Of a stretch of 64,000 nucleotides of DNA, positions 42,001 to 57,000 are shown one piece after another (the first letter of the stretch is position 1; each line of letters starts with the position of its first letter). Under the pieces are notes generated by a model. The model saw nothing but the letters and a program-made list of their open reading frames with translations, had not been told where the DNA came from and searched no databases. The DNA comes from Panonychus citri. Lineage: Eukaryota > Arthropoda > Arachnida > Trombidiformes > Tetranychidae. The stretch spans positions 310,001 to 374,000 of the forward strand of contig NW_026515515.1 in assembly GCF_014898815.1 (NCBI RefSeq), in the 5' to 3' direction. Both the position numbers and the translations under genes were made by a program.

Positions 42001-45000
42001 ATGATGATGATTAACAAGATGATAGCGTTGAAAAGCACTTTTAGTAAGTGAACCGGAAGCACTTATGATGATGAGAGAGAATAGCCTAATATAGCTAAAG
42101 CTATCACAATTAAACTTGTTACACTTAATCAATTTAACAATTAAAATTTTGTCGAGATTTAAACAAATTTCAATTTGAAGAGAATTTTGAACAAGTAAAT
42201 CTAAAGATTTGGGAAGATGGAGAAAATTTTCAAAGTAGAAAAGAAAATGGAGAAAATGGAAAATTGAACTTCTAAAGTTAAGTTGTTCTGACCAAAGGGT
42301 AAAGTGAAGTGAAACAAAAGATGAAGGCGGGTTAAGGTAACACTTGTTGTCAAGGGTTCCAACTGTGGGAAAATTAATCTTTAGATTAAAGCGACACTTA
42401 ACATATGTGGTGAATATGGTTGATTGGTCAGGGGGGAAGATAAGAAAATTAATTTCCCTTAATGTTAATTTTAGAGTTTCGATTTTTGAACAATTTAAAT
42501 CATTGTAATGATAAAAATTAATTTTAATTAATGAATTCAAATTGAGATCATTGTAGTGATAACAATTAGAATTTTGATTTTCTTTAATTAGAAAATTTTC
42601 ATTATTGTCTATTAACAATGAAAATGTGAACAATACATAAACTTGTTTGTTTTTCAATTGTTGTCGAGTTAGAATCTTTTCTTGATTGTTAACAATTAAT
42701 TGATTTTGGTCAATTATTTGTTGATCGGCAGTTCGATACTTTCGTTTTGATTTGGCTTTTTGATTAACTAAATTATCATCAGAGTGATTATTAGTTAATT
42801 GTTGGGAATTTAAATTTAAATCATCAATTGAAGTTTGAGGAAAATTGTGGATTAAATCATTTAGATTTTCATCATTATTAGGGTCGAATTGGTTAATTAA
42901 ATTTTCATTAGAAAATTGTTCTTGATTTTCATTATCAATATCACTAAGTGATTGAAATTGTTTTTCTGCTATGGTTTCAATTTCAGGGGAATTAAAATTT
43001 TCTACTTCTAAGTAAGAGTCGGGATTAAAGAAATTATCTCTTAGAGATATCATCGAGGGACCTAATTTTCCAGTATATTTCTTAGTGTTAGAAACATTAC
43101 AGGTAAAGAGATTAAAATTTACTGTGTCGAGTAAAAGTAATGAACCTTTTTTAAGTCCACACACTAAGTAAGGGCCATGATAGCGATTTCTAAGCTTTTT
43201 TGAAATTGAGGAATCTATTAGTTCATTTTTTACTAAGAGAAAATCACCAATATTATATGGAGATTGAGGATGAAGGGATTTGGTTCTACTTATTTGGTAA
43301 AGTTGTTGAGACTTAAGTCGAGCGTAAGCAAGTTTTCTCGCTTCGACAACATTCACAGGGGAATTGTGGTTGATTGACAGGTAATTATCGAGAGGTTTAT
43401 TTGGCTCACGACCAAAAACTAAAAAATAAGGGCTGAAACGGGTTATCTTATGAACTGAAGAGTTGATTGCATACAAAGATGCTTGAAGAGCGGGAATTAG
43501 ATTTTTCGTACCTTTGGTACAAACATAAGTTCTGAGGCGTTCGGCAATTGTTCTGTTGCACCTTTCAACTATGCCTTGAGATTGGGGGTGGTAAGGGTTA
43601 CTAACATCATGAATAATTCCATGTTTATTCATAAACTTAGAAAATTCTTCGGAGAGAAAATTAGAACCTTGATCTGTTTGGATATGAGTGGGGAATCCAA
43701 ATAGATGAAAGAATGGAGAGAGGAAATTTATAACTGTTGTAGCAGTTTGATTGAGGGTCATTTTAGCATAAACGAAGCGCGTTAACACATCGACTAAAAC
43801 TAAAATATATTTCTTTGAATTTCCAATCGTAATTGGACCTTGAACGTCGAGTTCAAATCTCTGGAAAATTTCTGTAGGAATGGGTTTAGCTGAGGGATCT
43901 ACATAGATGATATTAGAAGGTTTCGCTAAATTACAAGTGATACAAGATTCGCATAATCTTTTCACTTCTTCATAGAGATACTTGCACCAAAATCTTCTTG
44001 CAATGTTGAGATAAGTTTTTTCTGTGGCGAAATGTCCACCTAGAGTTGACTCATGTTCGAGCTTGAAAATCTCTAGTAAGATTTCTGGATCAATAACTAA
44101 TCGGGTTCCAAAGGGGGTTCTTGAATCTTTCCGGTATAAAAGTTTATCTTTTAAAACATATCGCTTTGAAGCGATAGAATCAGGATTTTTCAATTGAGAT
44201 ATTATCTCTTGGACTTCAGGATTCTTTTCCTGAGCATCTCGGATTTTTTCTTTCCATAAAGAAAATTCTGTAGAATTGGATTTGGATTGAGGATGGATGT
44301 GAGCAATTTCCGATGAAGTGGAATATAAGATGAGAGGAGGATCTTTAAGTTCATCATAATTGAAGAGTGGAGATTCGAATGATAAGTTAATTAGATTCAG
44401 ACCGATATCATAAGAGTGATGACAAGTTGGGTCTTCCACATATTCATTTAAGAAAATTTTATCCAAAAATTCTTCTTCTGGATCAATTGTTTTCCTATGG
44501 TCCCATTCAGATTGGTACCTGGAGAAACAATCAGGGGGATGAGTAGCACCTTTTTTATATATAACTTTAAAGTTATATGATGAGAGCATTATTGACCATC
44601 TTTGAAGTCGGGAATTTTTGAAGTTAATTTTAGTTAACTGACACAGGGCATGGTGGTCAGTTTCGATGAGAAAATGTTCACCATCGAGGAAATGATTGTA
44701 TTTATAAACACCTACAAGAATTGCCAGTAATTCCTTTTCAGATACACTGTAGTGTAATTGGTGTTTGAGGAGTTTTTGAGAGAAGAAGGAAATTGGAAGC
44801 CAATCTTTAATTGCTTCGATTGGATTCTCAGGATTGAAATCTTCCGATTTATCATCTTCCTGAAGCAGAATTCCACCGACTGCAACATCAGAGGCATCGA
44901 CAGAAATTTTTCGTCGAAGTTGTGGATTGAAATGAACCAACATTGTTGTGTTGATTAATGATGATTTAAGAGAATCTAATGCTTCTTTATCGGCAGGGAG

Positions 45001-48000
45001 AATTTTAAACTTTCTTTCTTTTGAAATTAATCGATACAGGGGTGCAGCGATAGTTGAGTAATTCTTGATGTACCTACTAAAATAGTTGTAACATCCTAAG
45101 AGGGATTGGAGTTCACGTACCGTTCGGGGGTAACGAAAATTGATGAGAGCTTGGACTTTTTTGGGATCAGGTCGAATTCCATCACCTGAAACGAGATGAC
45201 CTAATAAGAGAATTTCTGTTTGTCCCAAATGACATTTTTCGGGTTTAACTTTCAAGTTGAATTGTCTTAGACGATCCATAACTTGTCTCGTATTAGCGAT
45301 TAATTCGGAAAAAGTTCTTCCAACAATAGGGATATCGTCGAAATATCCGATGCAATGAACATATTGAAGTCCTTCCAACACTTTATTCATGAAGCGTTGA
45401 AATATGAATGGAGCACCAGCGAGTCCCATGGGCAAACGCTTGTATTGATATTTGCCATCCGGTGTGACAAATGCAGTTTTTTCCCTTTCAGAAGGAGGGA
45501 GTTCAATTTGGTGGTAACCCTGAGCCAAATCGAAAAGATTGAAGAATTGACCTCCACGAACAACTTCAAGACAGTCGTCGATTCGAGGCATGGGATGTCT
45601 CGGAATTTTCGTGAGACGATTGAGGAGTCGATAGTCTGTGACCATTCGATATGTACCGTCAGAGCGGGGAACGAGAAGAGAAGGAGCACCACCAAGTGCA
45701 TCCGATGGCTCTATTAAGTCGTGTTCCATCATCTCATTGATGATATCGCGAAAAACACCACGACGATGGATATTACAATTGTAAGGTTTTTGGAAGGGAA
45801 TGATTTGATCTTCAAGATCGATTTTCACTGGACAGATAGATGAAGGTACAAAACCTAAATCGTGTTTGTGTTTTGAGAATACATCATTATATTCATCAAA
45901 AAGTTCAAGTAATTGGTCTTGTTGAGAGGGAGAGAGATTAGGGTTTATTCTTGACTTAATTTTCTCAAGAAAAGGTTGAACTTTAAGTTCATGGATTTCG
46001 CTTTCACTAACTAATTCGCAGCGGGCAATTAGGGAGTGTTGAGGAAAGTTTTTGAATTTTTCACCATCAGGTGAACTAATCATTTGGAGATGATTGGGAT
46101 GAATGGAATGAGATGAGACTGGATTAGAATCCAAAATATAATCGGACTGATCATTACCACTAACTTTAATAGCAATGTCTATGATGTGTTCAGTTTCATC
46201 AGGGGTACAAAATCTGAAATAAAAATCAGGCTCAGATAATTCAGGAGAATTGGGGTATTCTTTGACGGTGAGACTATATTCATTACCATCAGAGATAATC
46301 TTCATAAAGAAGATATGAGCAAACGCATTTCCAAGAAGAAAGACTGGTTCGAACTTTTCACAAATTCGAAACTTGAGAATTCGAGATTCGTCCATGCCAT
46401 TGTGTTTTAAGATTGCATATGCAAATCCTTGCGAATCAACATACACATTGGATGCAATACCTTTCAAGCTTCGATTAGCCTTGATTACATGAGCTTGGAG
46501 TTGTTTGGCTAGAGCAGCATCAATCACACATGCGGAAGCGCCGGTATCTACCAATACTTTTCCTTCCTTAACTCTTGATTTATCAGGCAAGCAAAGGTTG
46601 AGGGTAACCTGGGGCATATGGTTAATAGACTCACTACCCAGTTGAGAAATTTGTTTTATATCCTTAGATATTGCGAAACCAACGGCATTATTTCTGAGAC
46701 CATTTTGAATTGGTTCAGGTGGAGAAGGGGGTCTAACTTCAATAGGAGTGGGATTAGGATTGAATTGGGGAACAATAAAGTTGTTTGGGTTAATTGGATT
46801 AATCGGTTGAGTTGCATTATCTTGATTAACCAAACTAACGAAATTGGTTGGGGCAGCATTCGGATTGGGGTTCTGATTTTTGAAGCCTTGATTTTTTGGT
46901 TGATAGCTGGGTTTAATACCTGCAGCTTCTTGAGCTTTTCTGTAAGCTAATTTTGCACATTGATCAATGGTGTGATCATCGGCTTTGCAGTAGTTGCAAA
47001 ATTTTGCATTTGAAGATGCTTGAGGATTTTCTACTTTCTTTTTATAGTAGGGGTTTGAATTAGAATTATTCTTCAGCATTTTTTGGACTGAAGACCTTTC
47101 ATAGGGTTTCTCATTAATGAGCTTGGGATTAGATGGATTTTTAGGTTTGGGTTTACCTTGATTGTTTTTGTGATCGAAATGAATTCGAGTGAGATGATTG
47201 TATATTCGGGTACGATCATCGTTTATACCTAAGGTATAAATATCATCACGGATGTAACGTGGGATATGTTGGAGGAGGAGAGAGTTGAAGAGAGTGTCAT
47301 TGGTTGGGCCATAAGCTTTGTTGACCAACCGTTTCATGTCGGAGAAAAATTTTTCCGGGTGAAATTCAGGGTTGAACCTACAATTTCGGAGTTCAAAATC
47401 TGCCGAATATTGGGATTCGGGAGTCTTGAGTTTCTCAAATAAAGCATCAACATAACTGTTATAATCAGTTATATCATCGAGACCAATAGCACTAGTCTTG
47501 ATTTCATTAGCCATAGACTTTTGTAGAAGTCTAAGCCGAGTTGGATCATCAACGTTCTCTTTAGAGAGTCTGTCTCGGGTTTTCACTAACCACGAATATT
47601 GATCTTCACCAGATCTAAACTCAGGAACATGAGGGTCTGTCTTGAGTTGTTTCATCAGTTCGAGAAAGGTAGATGGAGTTAAATGTTCATTAGAGTGGAC
47701 GGTTGAAGAGATGGATGGAGTTGAAGGTGGGTTAATGTTAGCACCATTGTTGTTGAGGATGACCATTATTTTATTTAGGACACCGAGAGGAAGAGGAAGA
47801 GCAAAAAGTTCTGAGTGAGTGAGGGAAAATATGGTTTCGTTTTCTCGACCAATATTTTTAATGAAAATTTGTATTTCCGATTCCGCGATTTTTTGACCAC
47901 GAAATTCATGAAGCCAATTAGGGATTTGTTGTTGTTTAAGTTCTACAACGGAAATGTTTAGAACTTCATCTGGAGTAAGAGCTTCACCCATAAGGAGAAG

Positions 48001-51000
48001 ATTGTTTGACACGATGTCGATTAGCTTTTTCTTAGCTAGCGAACGTAATGGCACGGGCACGTTCCATAGTTCGAAGAGAGAAAGAATTTCACCAAAGTTA
48101 ATATCCTTTAAGGATTTTTGATTCTCAATTACTGTTGAGACACGAGTCGGAGGATGGGGGTTGATGGGAGTCGAGAGAGGTTGTGGTGAATTGGGAACGA
48201 TAGTTTCGTCACCAGAGATGGATTGATCTTCGGTAAGATCAGGAGGAAGAAGACGCTTAGAGGCCTTCGCAGCGCGAGCAGCACGAGCAGCAGCAGCGCG
48301 GAGAGTAGCAGTAACTCTAGATTTTTTAGGAGGCATGTTGGTAAAATGTTGAGGATTTATAATTCAATAGAATTCAGAAACAAGGGGAATTAACACAATA
48401 GAAACAATCAGCAATCCTGCCTGGGTCGCCAATTTGTGGGGTAGAGTTTTAGATGGAGGGATGAGATGGATTGATTATCTTTGTAAAGATAGATTTGAGA
48501 TGAACACTCGGAAAAGTCTGAGACTTTGAATAAGAAGATTACTCAGTTCCACAAAAATAACTGAATTCAAGTTCGTTTAGGATAACTGATTAACACTATT
48601 ATGTTCACTTATCACTGAAATGATCTATTAAATTAAGGGCAACAATTTACTTAACACAATTGAATTTAATTGAAATTAGAAATTTTGATTGATTAAATGA
48701 GTAGTTGTAAGGTTGGTTAATTAACAACGACTAAAGAGAATACAAAGAAAAGATGTTCTTGAAGAACGGATGGTAATGGGGGAAACAAAAATTAGAAATT
48801 AAATTGGGGGCGAACAAGATTAAATTTTGATCACTAAAATGATAAAAGAAACAAAGTAAAAGGTTAGACTAATGTCTAGTCATAAGTGAACCTTATGGTC
48901 TTTATCTTTGTTCAAGATGAAGTGAACTTTTTAGATAAGCTTGTAGGCTTACCAATGGTAAAAACTAAAAAACAAAAGAAAGAGAAAAGAAAGGGATGAG
49001 GAAAGAGAATTTCGGGTCTCTTACTTTGGCGACTTAATTTTAGTCACTTTTAGGTGAAGAGATTTTGTGGTTAAAGACAATAGGAAATTAGGTTAATTGT
49101 TGAGTTTTAACAATATGAACTTTCCTAATTATATCTTTAGATATTGGGGATTAACATAATTAAAGAAATTATAATTGTAATTGTTGATTATTGGTTAATC
49201 AACCTTAGGATAGTTTAGACAATAATAGTTGTGAATTAAATCAATTATTGATCAGGGATACTAATCAATTGTATTGGACAATTACAACAATTAAAGTTTA
49301 CAATTATAGTTGAGGGAGGAGATTAACATAAATAGGAAAATTAATTAAATTGAAAATTAAAAGAAAAGCATCTTGGCTAATTAAATCGCGTAATTGACTA
49401 ATTGTTACGACCAAGATTGAAAATGAAAGGAAAATTAAGAAAATTTAAATATTCAATCAAACACTAAATCATAATAGTGATTGGAATTGAAAGACTGAGG
49501 ATTTCATGAATTTTATCCTTTCAAATAATAGTAACAAAAATTTTCAAGAACCTTAATTTTCAATTGTAATTCATGTTTCTCATGTTGAGTAGAAGTTGAA
49601 TGTTGTCCAGAACTATTAGCAAGTGTTGAGTAACAAGTATTCAGGGAAATGAATCTAACAAAGGATGACAGTTTAACCTTAGAAAACATGATTAAGTTCT
49701 AATTAATGGTCACTCACTTTCTCTCTTTCAAAGAAGGCGAAAAAGTTTCAGTTTGAATGACCAAACTGTTCATTTCAACATGATCCAATTTACCCTTTAC
49801 ATCTGATTCTGATAACTTGTTTTTCCTCTTCACAAATTAACATCATCTTCATTGTCCAAAAGTTCATCATGATTATCATTTAGCGGAAAATTGTTACTCA
49901 TAGAATGGTCAGAGAACGAAAGAGAAGCAGACAGTGGGGTGGAGGGGAAAAAATTCCATCATCTTTCCAGAATTTATTATGCATAAGTTAAACATCATTC
50001 CAACGATTTCATGAGAAATTATGAGAATCCATCTCCATGATAATCAACTAACAACAATAATTATGAAAACAGTCAATTTCACTGTTGACTATCGATCCAA
50101 CCAGAATATTCATTGCTCCTTTCATTTCAATTCCCACTCCCACTCTCAAGTTAATATGATTAAATTAAATTCAATACAAGATATTGAGCTAATTTTTCAC
50201 CCACCCACTAACACCACCAAATCTACCACCTCCTCAACCCTATTTCCATGTTTTTTTCTCCCCAGAACTATCTCATTTTCCCCTGAAAAAATATATATAT
50301 TCAGTCATCTCCCTATTTCAATCAATGACAGTTATATAAAATAAAAGTTCAATTATATTTAATGTCATCATTAAGCAGAGCTCAGAGTTTAAAAAAAACT
50401 TGGGATAATTATAGCAAAGTAAATGATTCAGTTAATGAATTCAATTAATTATTACTTTCTCTCAATTCAATTGCATCATCATCATTATCATGACAACCTC
50501 AGTATATTATATATACTATTTTTTGTGTCTTTTTCAAACCATCGATTGACTATAAATACAAGAGTGATCATCATGTACATTGTGTATTATGAATTCAGAA
50601 CCTGTCAGATACTTGGTGTATTTCTGGTGAAGAGGAGGCAGAAAAAAAAACAACAACACGAACTACACCAACTCTTGGTGAACATTATCGAAGTGGGAAT
50701 AGAGCTAAAAATGGGTTTCAGATCAAGAAAATTAGATCAACATTCTCATCACAAAGATATTAGAAGTATTAAAATAACATGAAACAAAATTTATCTAATA
50801 TTTCAACTGAGAATTTGATAAATATCTTGATATCAAAAGTAACGGTAATTTATCAAGTCCACAGATCATACATATTATATGATGAATGAAAATATATACA
50901 CCTCATAATATGAGCCAAAAAAAGGTAACATACTCACAAGTGAATTTTGCTTTATTTTGATTCTGATTAATTACAATCAAAAGATATTTCTACTTCTATG

Positions 51001-54000
51001 ACAATGATTAATATTATTGGAAAAGGTTTACACACAATTATAACATCAATAGATTATATTTATTATTATTATTATCTGATAAAATTGATAGTAATGATTT
51101 TCTATTGATTATTTTGTTTTATCATTATTCCAACATGAAACTGCAACAATTGGATAATCGGATTTATCTAAACTAATGCTGAGTTATTATTATCAATTTT
51201 TTCTTCTTCTTCTTTTTCGCTCTCATTATCACGTTAGTTCATTCATTAGGCCATCATCGGCTTAGGAGTTGAATGTTAAAGTGAAATGAAATGAAAAAAA
51301 AGACTTAGACACTTTCTAACTAAAATGTTTTTAAATGTATGAAAAATACAAATTGATCAGATAATTTGAAATTATCGCTTAAAGTTATTACATTGAATTA
51401 ATCTTGATCAAAGTTACATTCTATTGGTGGTTAGAGTAAATTCATTGAACCTAATCGTTAATTTGTAATTTGAATCAATATGATTCCCTGGATTGATTGA
51501 GATGATATTAACCTCTAACAATCATCACCTAACTTTATCCACTTCTTCTGCGGGATGATAAAGAGACTTCGATAAAAGGTAAAAGTTGATAGGTGATCAG
51601 GAAACAGAGGCTTTTATTTATATACACCACATATACTAGTACAGAAGGAGAGAGAGATTTATGTATCATTGTATTTGTGATTCTGTTGCTGGAATACGAT
51701 GAAAAAAAGTATAAGAGAAGAGAAAAAAATCTATTTTCTCTTCGCATCACTTAAGTTTATCATCCACTCTCAATGGATTCAGCCGATGACCCTCCCAGAG
51801 TATATGATACATATATTTTTGCTCCATATAATATACAAGCTATAACTTTTTTTTATACTCCATTCATTCATATAAAATGGATATCAACTCGCCAATGACC
51901 AGGTTACTTTTGGATATATTCAGCTTTTTGTACTCAAACTTTTGTTCATTTTCCATGTTCAACTTGAATATCCACTCATAAGATTGTTTATCAGCAATTT
52001 TTTTCTGTCGAATATATTTTTGTATATTCTCTCTTCCTATTCTGTGTCTCTGTCTCGCCCATGAAATCAGCTTTTTTTTCTTCTCCATAATATCATTGTA
52101 TTCATAATGATACATTTATGGACCTTTTTTTGCCTCAATTCCAGTACCACCCACTAAAAGAAAATCATAATAATAATAATATCACTTCAATGGATATCAA
52201 AGAGAACAGAATTTTTTTTCTCCCTTTTGGATTTACAATATCATTCCAATAACCTTGATTCATCCATCTATTTCATTTTTCTTTCCTATTGTAAAGCAAC
52301 CGAATCAATATAAGATGTTAAATCTGAGAAAATAACAAAACATTGATATTGAAATTGAGTTGTGAATAACATTGAACTTTCAGTTTATCTCTTTTCATGG
52401 GTTTTCATCTGAAAATTAACGTTCAAGTCATTCGACTCTCTCTCTCTTTCTTTCTTTCTTTCTGTGGTTTTGGCACGAGCTATTCAAACTGAATGTTATA
52501 TTAGATAAATGTCGAAATACATTAGTTTTGTTCTTGACAATGTAAACTAATCAATTGCTCATCGATGGTCACAATATGAGCAAATGAATCTACACTGTGA
52601 AAGGCGAGAAATCTGATTAATATCATATTGATCAGAATAGTTCTGTATAGAAAGGTAAAATATCAAATCGAAATGAATAAAAGCGAATTAAATTGAATTT
52701 ATTGTTTGATTATTACTTGTGTCCACACAATGTTCAAGTTCACTGACCACAAGAGAAAACTTTTTTTGTCGAAATTTTTTCTTCAGACTTTTTTTCTCCA
52801 TCTTCTCCAGACCAATATCAATGTTGGTGGTGGTGAGTAGGGAAAAAAGTATGTCTTGAAATATTATATCCTCGAAAAATCTAAAAAGAATATGTGTGTC
52901 CCCTGTAAGAGAAATTTGTAACCATGAGAAAGAAAAGAGAGAAAAATAAACAATAACTCTGGAAGGAGAAATATAAACAAACAAACGATGAAAAATTTTT
53001 CTAAAAAAGTGAAGAGAGAGAGAGAGAATTACAAAATTCTCATGATGATGGGATGAATTGAGAAAAGAAAAGAAAATTAGACAGAAATTCACTTTGGAAA
53101 TCTGAGAAGCACTAATTCTCTCTCTCTCTCTCTTCGCCAGTACCAAAATATAATCAACAGGGATACACAAAAAAAGTTCTGTAAGCTTAGACTCATGAAA
53201 ATTGTGACTGTCCATTGTAAGCGATTAATGATCATATCTATTATTTTTTTTCCTCAAATTCTGTGTTGATAGTTTACTATCATAAGTAACCATAAGTTTC
53301 ACATGATTTCAATGGACTTTTATTGTAACCTTTGATCCTGTAGAACTTTTTTGTTCTTCTTGTCCCTCAAATTTATCGTCCTAATATAATGACCATGATA
53401 TCGTATCATCATTACAAGATCATCTGTTCACTATTCTTTGATACCCTCAAGTGCAGAATAACGATTTCCCTTTTGACTTTATTCCTCCTTCTTACTTCTC
53501 TATTCCCATAGATTTAGATAGATGTATTTTCCTTATCACCATTTCAAGTTTATTGAATGAACAAGGAAAAGGATGAAAAGCATTTAGCTGAAAATTATTT
53601 TTGCAAGAATACAAATGTTTCCATTTCAATGGAATGGATTTTGATTTACTCACAGGGAGACTTAAGACGAATAAGAACTGAAATGGAAGATGAAAATTTT
53701 CACTCTTCTTTTTGTTCACATTAAGTTGAATAAACCTTGAATTTCATGAACAGGGTGAAAGAAATTCAAGAAGAAGAAGAAGAAGAAGAAAATCAACCAA
53801 CAGAATATAAACTTATAGGCAAATAACGATAATATCAAAATACAATAAAATGTAATCTAAAAGTTGTCTAGAGTTCAAATCAATTCCATGTAATCATAAT
53901 GAGACTGACCATTGTATTCACATTCTGTGTATTGAGGAGTAACAATGATCTCTAATATTCTATTATAAATGTTATAATAACATGAATGAGAATTAGATTA

Positions 54001-57000
54001 TTCAGAATGTCCAAATAATAATACAATACATCCTACGTTTGTTTCTTTACGTAAATTAGTTTCCCTTTTTATCTCCATCCCTTTGGAAAAATAAGATTTC
54101 CTTTGATTACCACAAAATATGGTGACCATTTCATTCCCAGAGTAAAAACATAAGACCCATAGAATTAGAAATAAAATCAACCATCAAGTTATCCTCTCAA
54201 CGGAAACAGTTTCTCTCCTCTTATTTGGTCATTTGAGCTCATCATCATCATCATTATTATTATCATTTACCTCTATCTCCCTTTTCTTATTCATTCTTAC
54301 CCTCTCTTCAACGAATTCAACATCACCTTCAACTGAATTTGAGAATACAAGTCAATTGGTAATATCATTTATTTGAATGAAACATTTCCCTTATCCATAC
54401 TATTATGCTTTCTCAACTTATGGGCCAATTTCACCACCAATTTCATTCAAAAGTAACATTCAAACAAACTAATATCATTTGTTGATTGATAGACACAAAA
54501 TCCTAATCATCAAATATTATATATTGCATCATCACCATGGAAAATGTTTAGATATTATTATTTGTTGAGGGTTATTTTATCATCCAAAACGTAGCACTCT
54601 TTATATGAAATAATTTTCTAGAAATTGACCGAAATTTTTGGTTAGAAGAAGAAAAAAATGAATAGTCCTAAAGATATTAGAAGATGAGGGAGAGAAAAAG
54701 TTTTCTTTTTCTATTTTTCCAATGGAAATTGCTTATTTGACACATATATCAATATTTTGGTACACTTTTGATAGCAAATTCCCAATTGAACTTTCTCAAT
54801 CCATGATAAAAGTAAAAAGTTATACAGAGAAAAAAATTGATTTAATCTCAAGTAACTAGAGTAACGTAGTTATTGCCAAGCTTAACCTTTAATCCTTGAA
54901 AATGTAAATAATTTTTTTCTTCTCCGATCATCAATATCCTTTGCAAACTCATTTTCGAAACTGAAGAAATAGCATTTTTTACTAGTCAGAATCATTGCGA
55001 ATCAGACAAACAAAATCACATTAACAAGAATATCTTATATTATCATATATGTAATATATCATAATAAGGATTGAAAATCAACATTTCCATTGAAACTTTG
55101 TGACTTTAACATTCACATAAATTGTACATGGAAAAGTTTATGATGAGTAAGAACTTTTTCTATTTCAGACTGATTAGTTCATTTTGATAAATTTTGAAAC
55201 CTCAGTTATTACCCTCAAGTAATTTGGGTATAATATTTGATTATACAGGGCTATTCAGCTATTTTCGCCGATGTTTTTTGAGATTTTCTCAGCAACCAAG
55301 AGTCAAAGAGACTCGAGACTTGAGTGGTATCAGTTTGAGCGATACTCAATTGTCATATTAAAAGATCAAGGTCATTAAGGTCACTGGTAAATTAACGCGT
55401 TTCAAGGTCATTTGATGGTCATTTTATGATTTTCCAAGCTTATTCATCCTTGGTTAAGATTTTGAAATTGTAACTGTCAATGAGAAGATATTGCAGTTTA
55501 ATCATAATATCTTCATAATTTTATGCTAACTAATTATGAACAATTTCACTCAATGAACTTAATGAATGACATTTGCATGTTATCCTTATTTTAGCAGTTT
55601 GTATACAGTAGTATGTGTAGCAAAGCGGTATGAGATCCATTTTTGCCTTTCTTGAAATGTCAAAAAACCAAATACCAACAATCATAAAGTAAACTAATTG
55701 AGAAATCCATTGATTTGATGAGAATTCACCTTGGGATTTGCTTAGTGTAACAGCATCTACTTATTTACAGAATGTATTTGACATAATGATGAAGAAAGGG
55801 CGTAATGATCAATATATAATAGTAACAATGGTAAAACGAATACTGAAGGCTAAAAATATAAAAACACTTTTGACCCACCACAAGTTCAACACATCACTTC
55901 TCAGGATAGAAACTCATAGATGCTCCTCCCAATTTAGTAGATATTTGTAATACACTTTGAAGGAACTGGGAGTGATGTGGAAGGTGATCAAGTCGATAAG
56001 CCAAAAAAAATGAGAAAAGAATAAAAAAACTTAAAGGTAACTGATGATGATAAAGTCGAAGATTAAGGGATCCATGATCATCTCCATGAAATCTATTATA
56101 TCAGATTCCTTGGAACCTCAAAAACATTTTCAAACTTAACTTCATCTTAATAGTTTCATCATCTTTTTCTTCATGCATCTTGGAGTTTTTTTTCATTCTT
56201 TTCCCTTTCCTCTTTCCTCTTTCCTCTTTTCTCACTTTCTCTCTCTCTTACAACTTTCTTACATTTTCTATTCCATTATTTCCACTGTTCCAACGAATCG
56301 TTCTTTCTTTATATAGATTATCAGCAACATATAAGTAAAAAGAATAAAAAAATACATCTATTCTTTTCATTCTGATTTCTGCTCTCTTCATCCTCTTTTT
56401 TACATCTTTATCTTATTTCTGAGGTTCGTCTGCAATTGTTTCCATCATTTGGCATCACATCAACATTCAGTTCCAACAAGAATCATAGGAAAAGGTAACA
56501 TACTATCAAGAAGGTTGATAAGATACAACTGCCAACTCTATCCCCACACAATATATTTATCTACATATAAGCTGAATATAAAATAAGATTGTTGTTATTT
56601 CCATTGAAGAAAAGAGAGACAGAAAGAAAAGAATAAAAAAAAACAAAATTATTCCATTCCAAGATTTGAGAATACGAACAGAGAAGCAAAATTTTCCTTC
56701 TTCAATTTTAGGCCAGAAAAAAAGAGGCAATCGATTAATATATTCTAATGGCAATCCTGGTTTTGAAAGTTTTCGAGAGTCGAAAAGTTTTTTTATTTTC
56801 CATACTGAACATTGTGTATGTGTGTGGGAAGAAAAGTTCTAGAGATATTCAGATTCATATTCATACAAATATCAACGTTACAATCATTAGATGAAATTTC
56901 CAAGAAAAATATTTACCAGAGATAAAAGAGAGAAGAAAAAAGATGAGAACAGAAATAAGAACTTTTTTTGCGACAAATCCAACAAATAGAAAGACTCAAT

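Larger units (their letters stand above)
37759..49523 (-). mobile_element. Full-length Ty3/gypsy retrotransposon with extra 3' coding region, apparently intact
   Basis: 11,765 bp with two 1089-bp LTRs (37759-38847 and 48435-49523) that match base for base wherever compared, flanked by a 4-bp duplication AATA (37755-37758 and 49524-49527). Orientation is - : the 5' LTR is at the right. A primer-binding site follows it, then one 3163-codon frame with gag, protease, reverse transcriptase, RNase H, integrase and a further region. Identical LTRs, clean target duplication and a frame without stops mean a very recent insertion, antisense in a host intron. Confidence 0.96.

Noticed and set aside
45355..45717. 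120- and 104-codon frames on both strands inside gag-pol
   Set aside because: Shadows of the reverse transcriptase coding sequence.
55245..55480. Tc1/mariner-like element starting TATACAGGGCTATTCAG
   Set aside because: Only one possible end was found; no inverted partner or transposase remnant.
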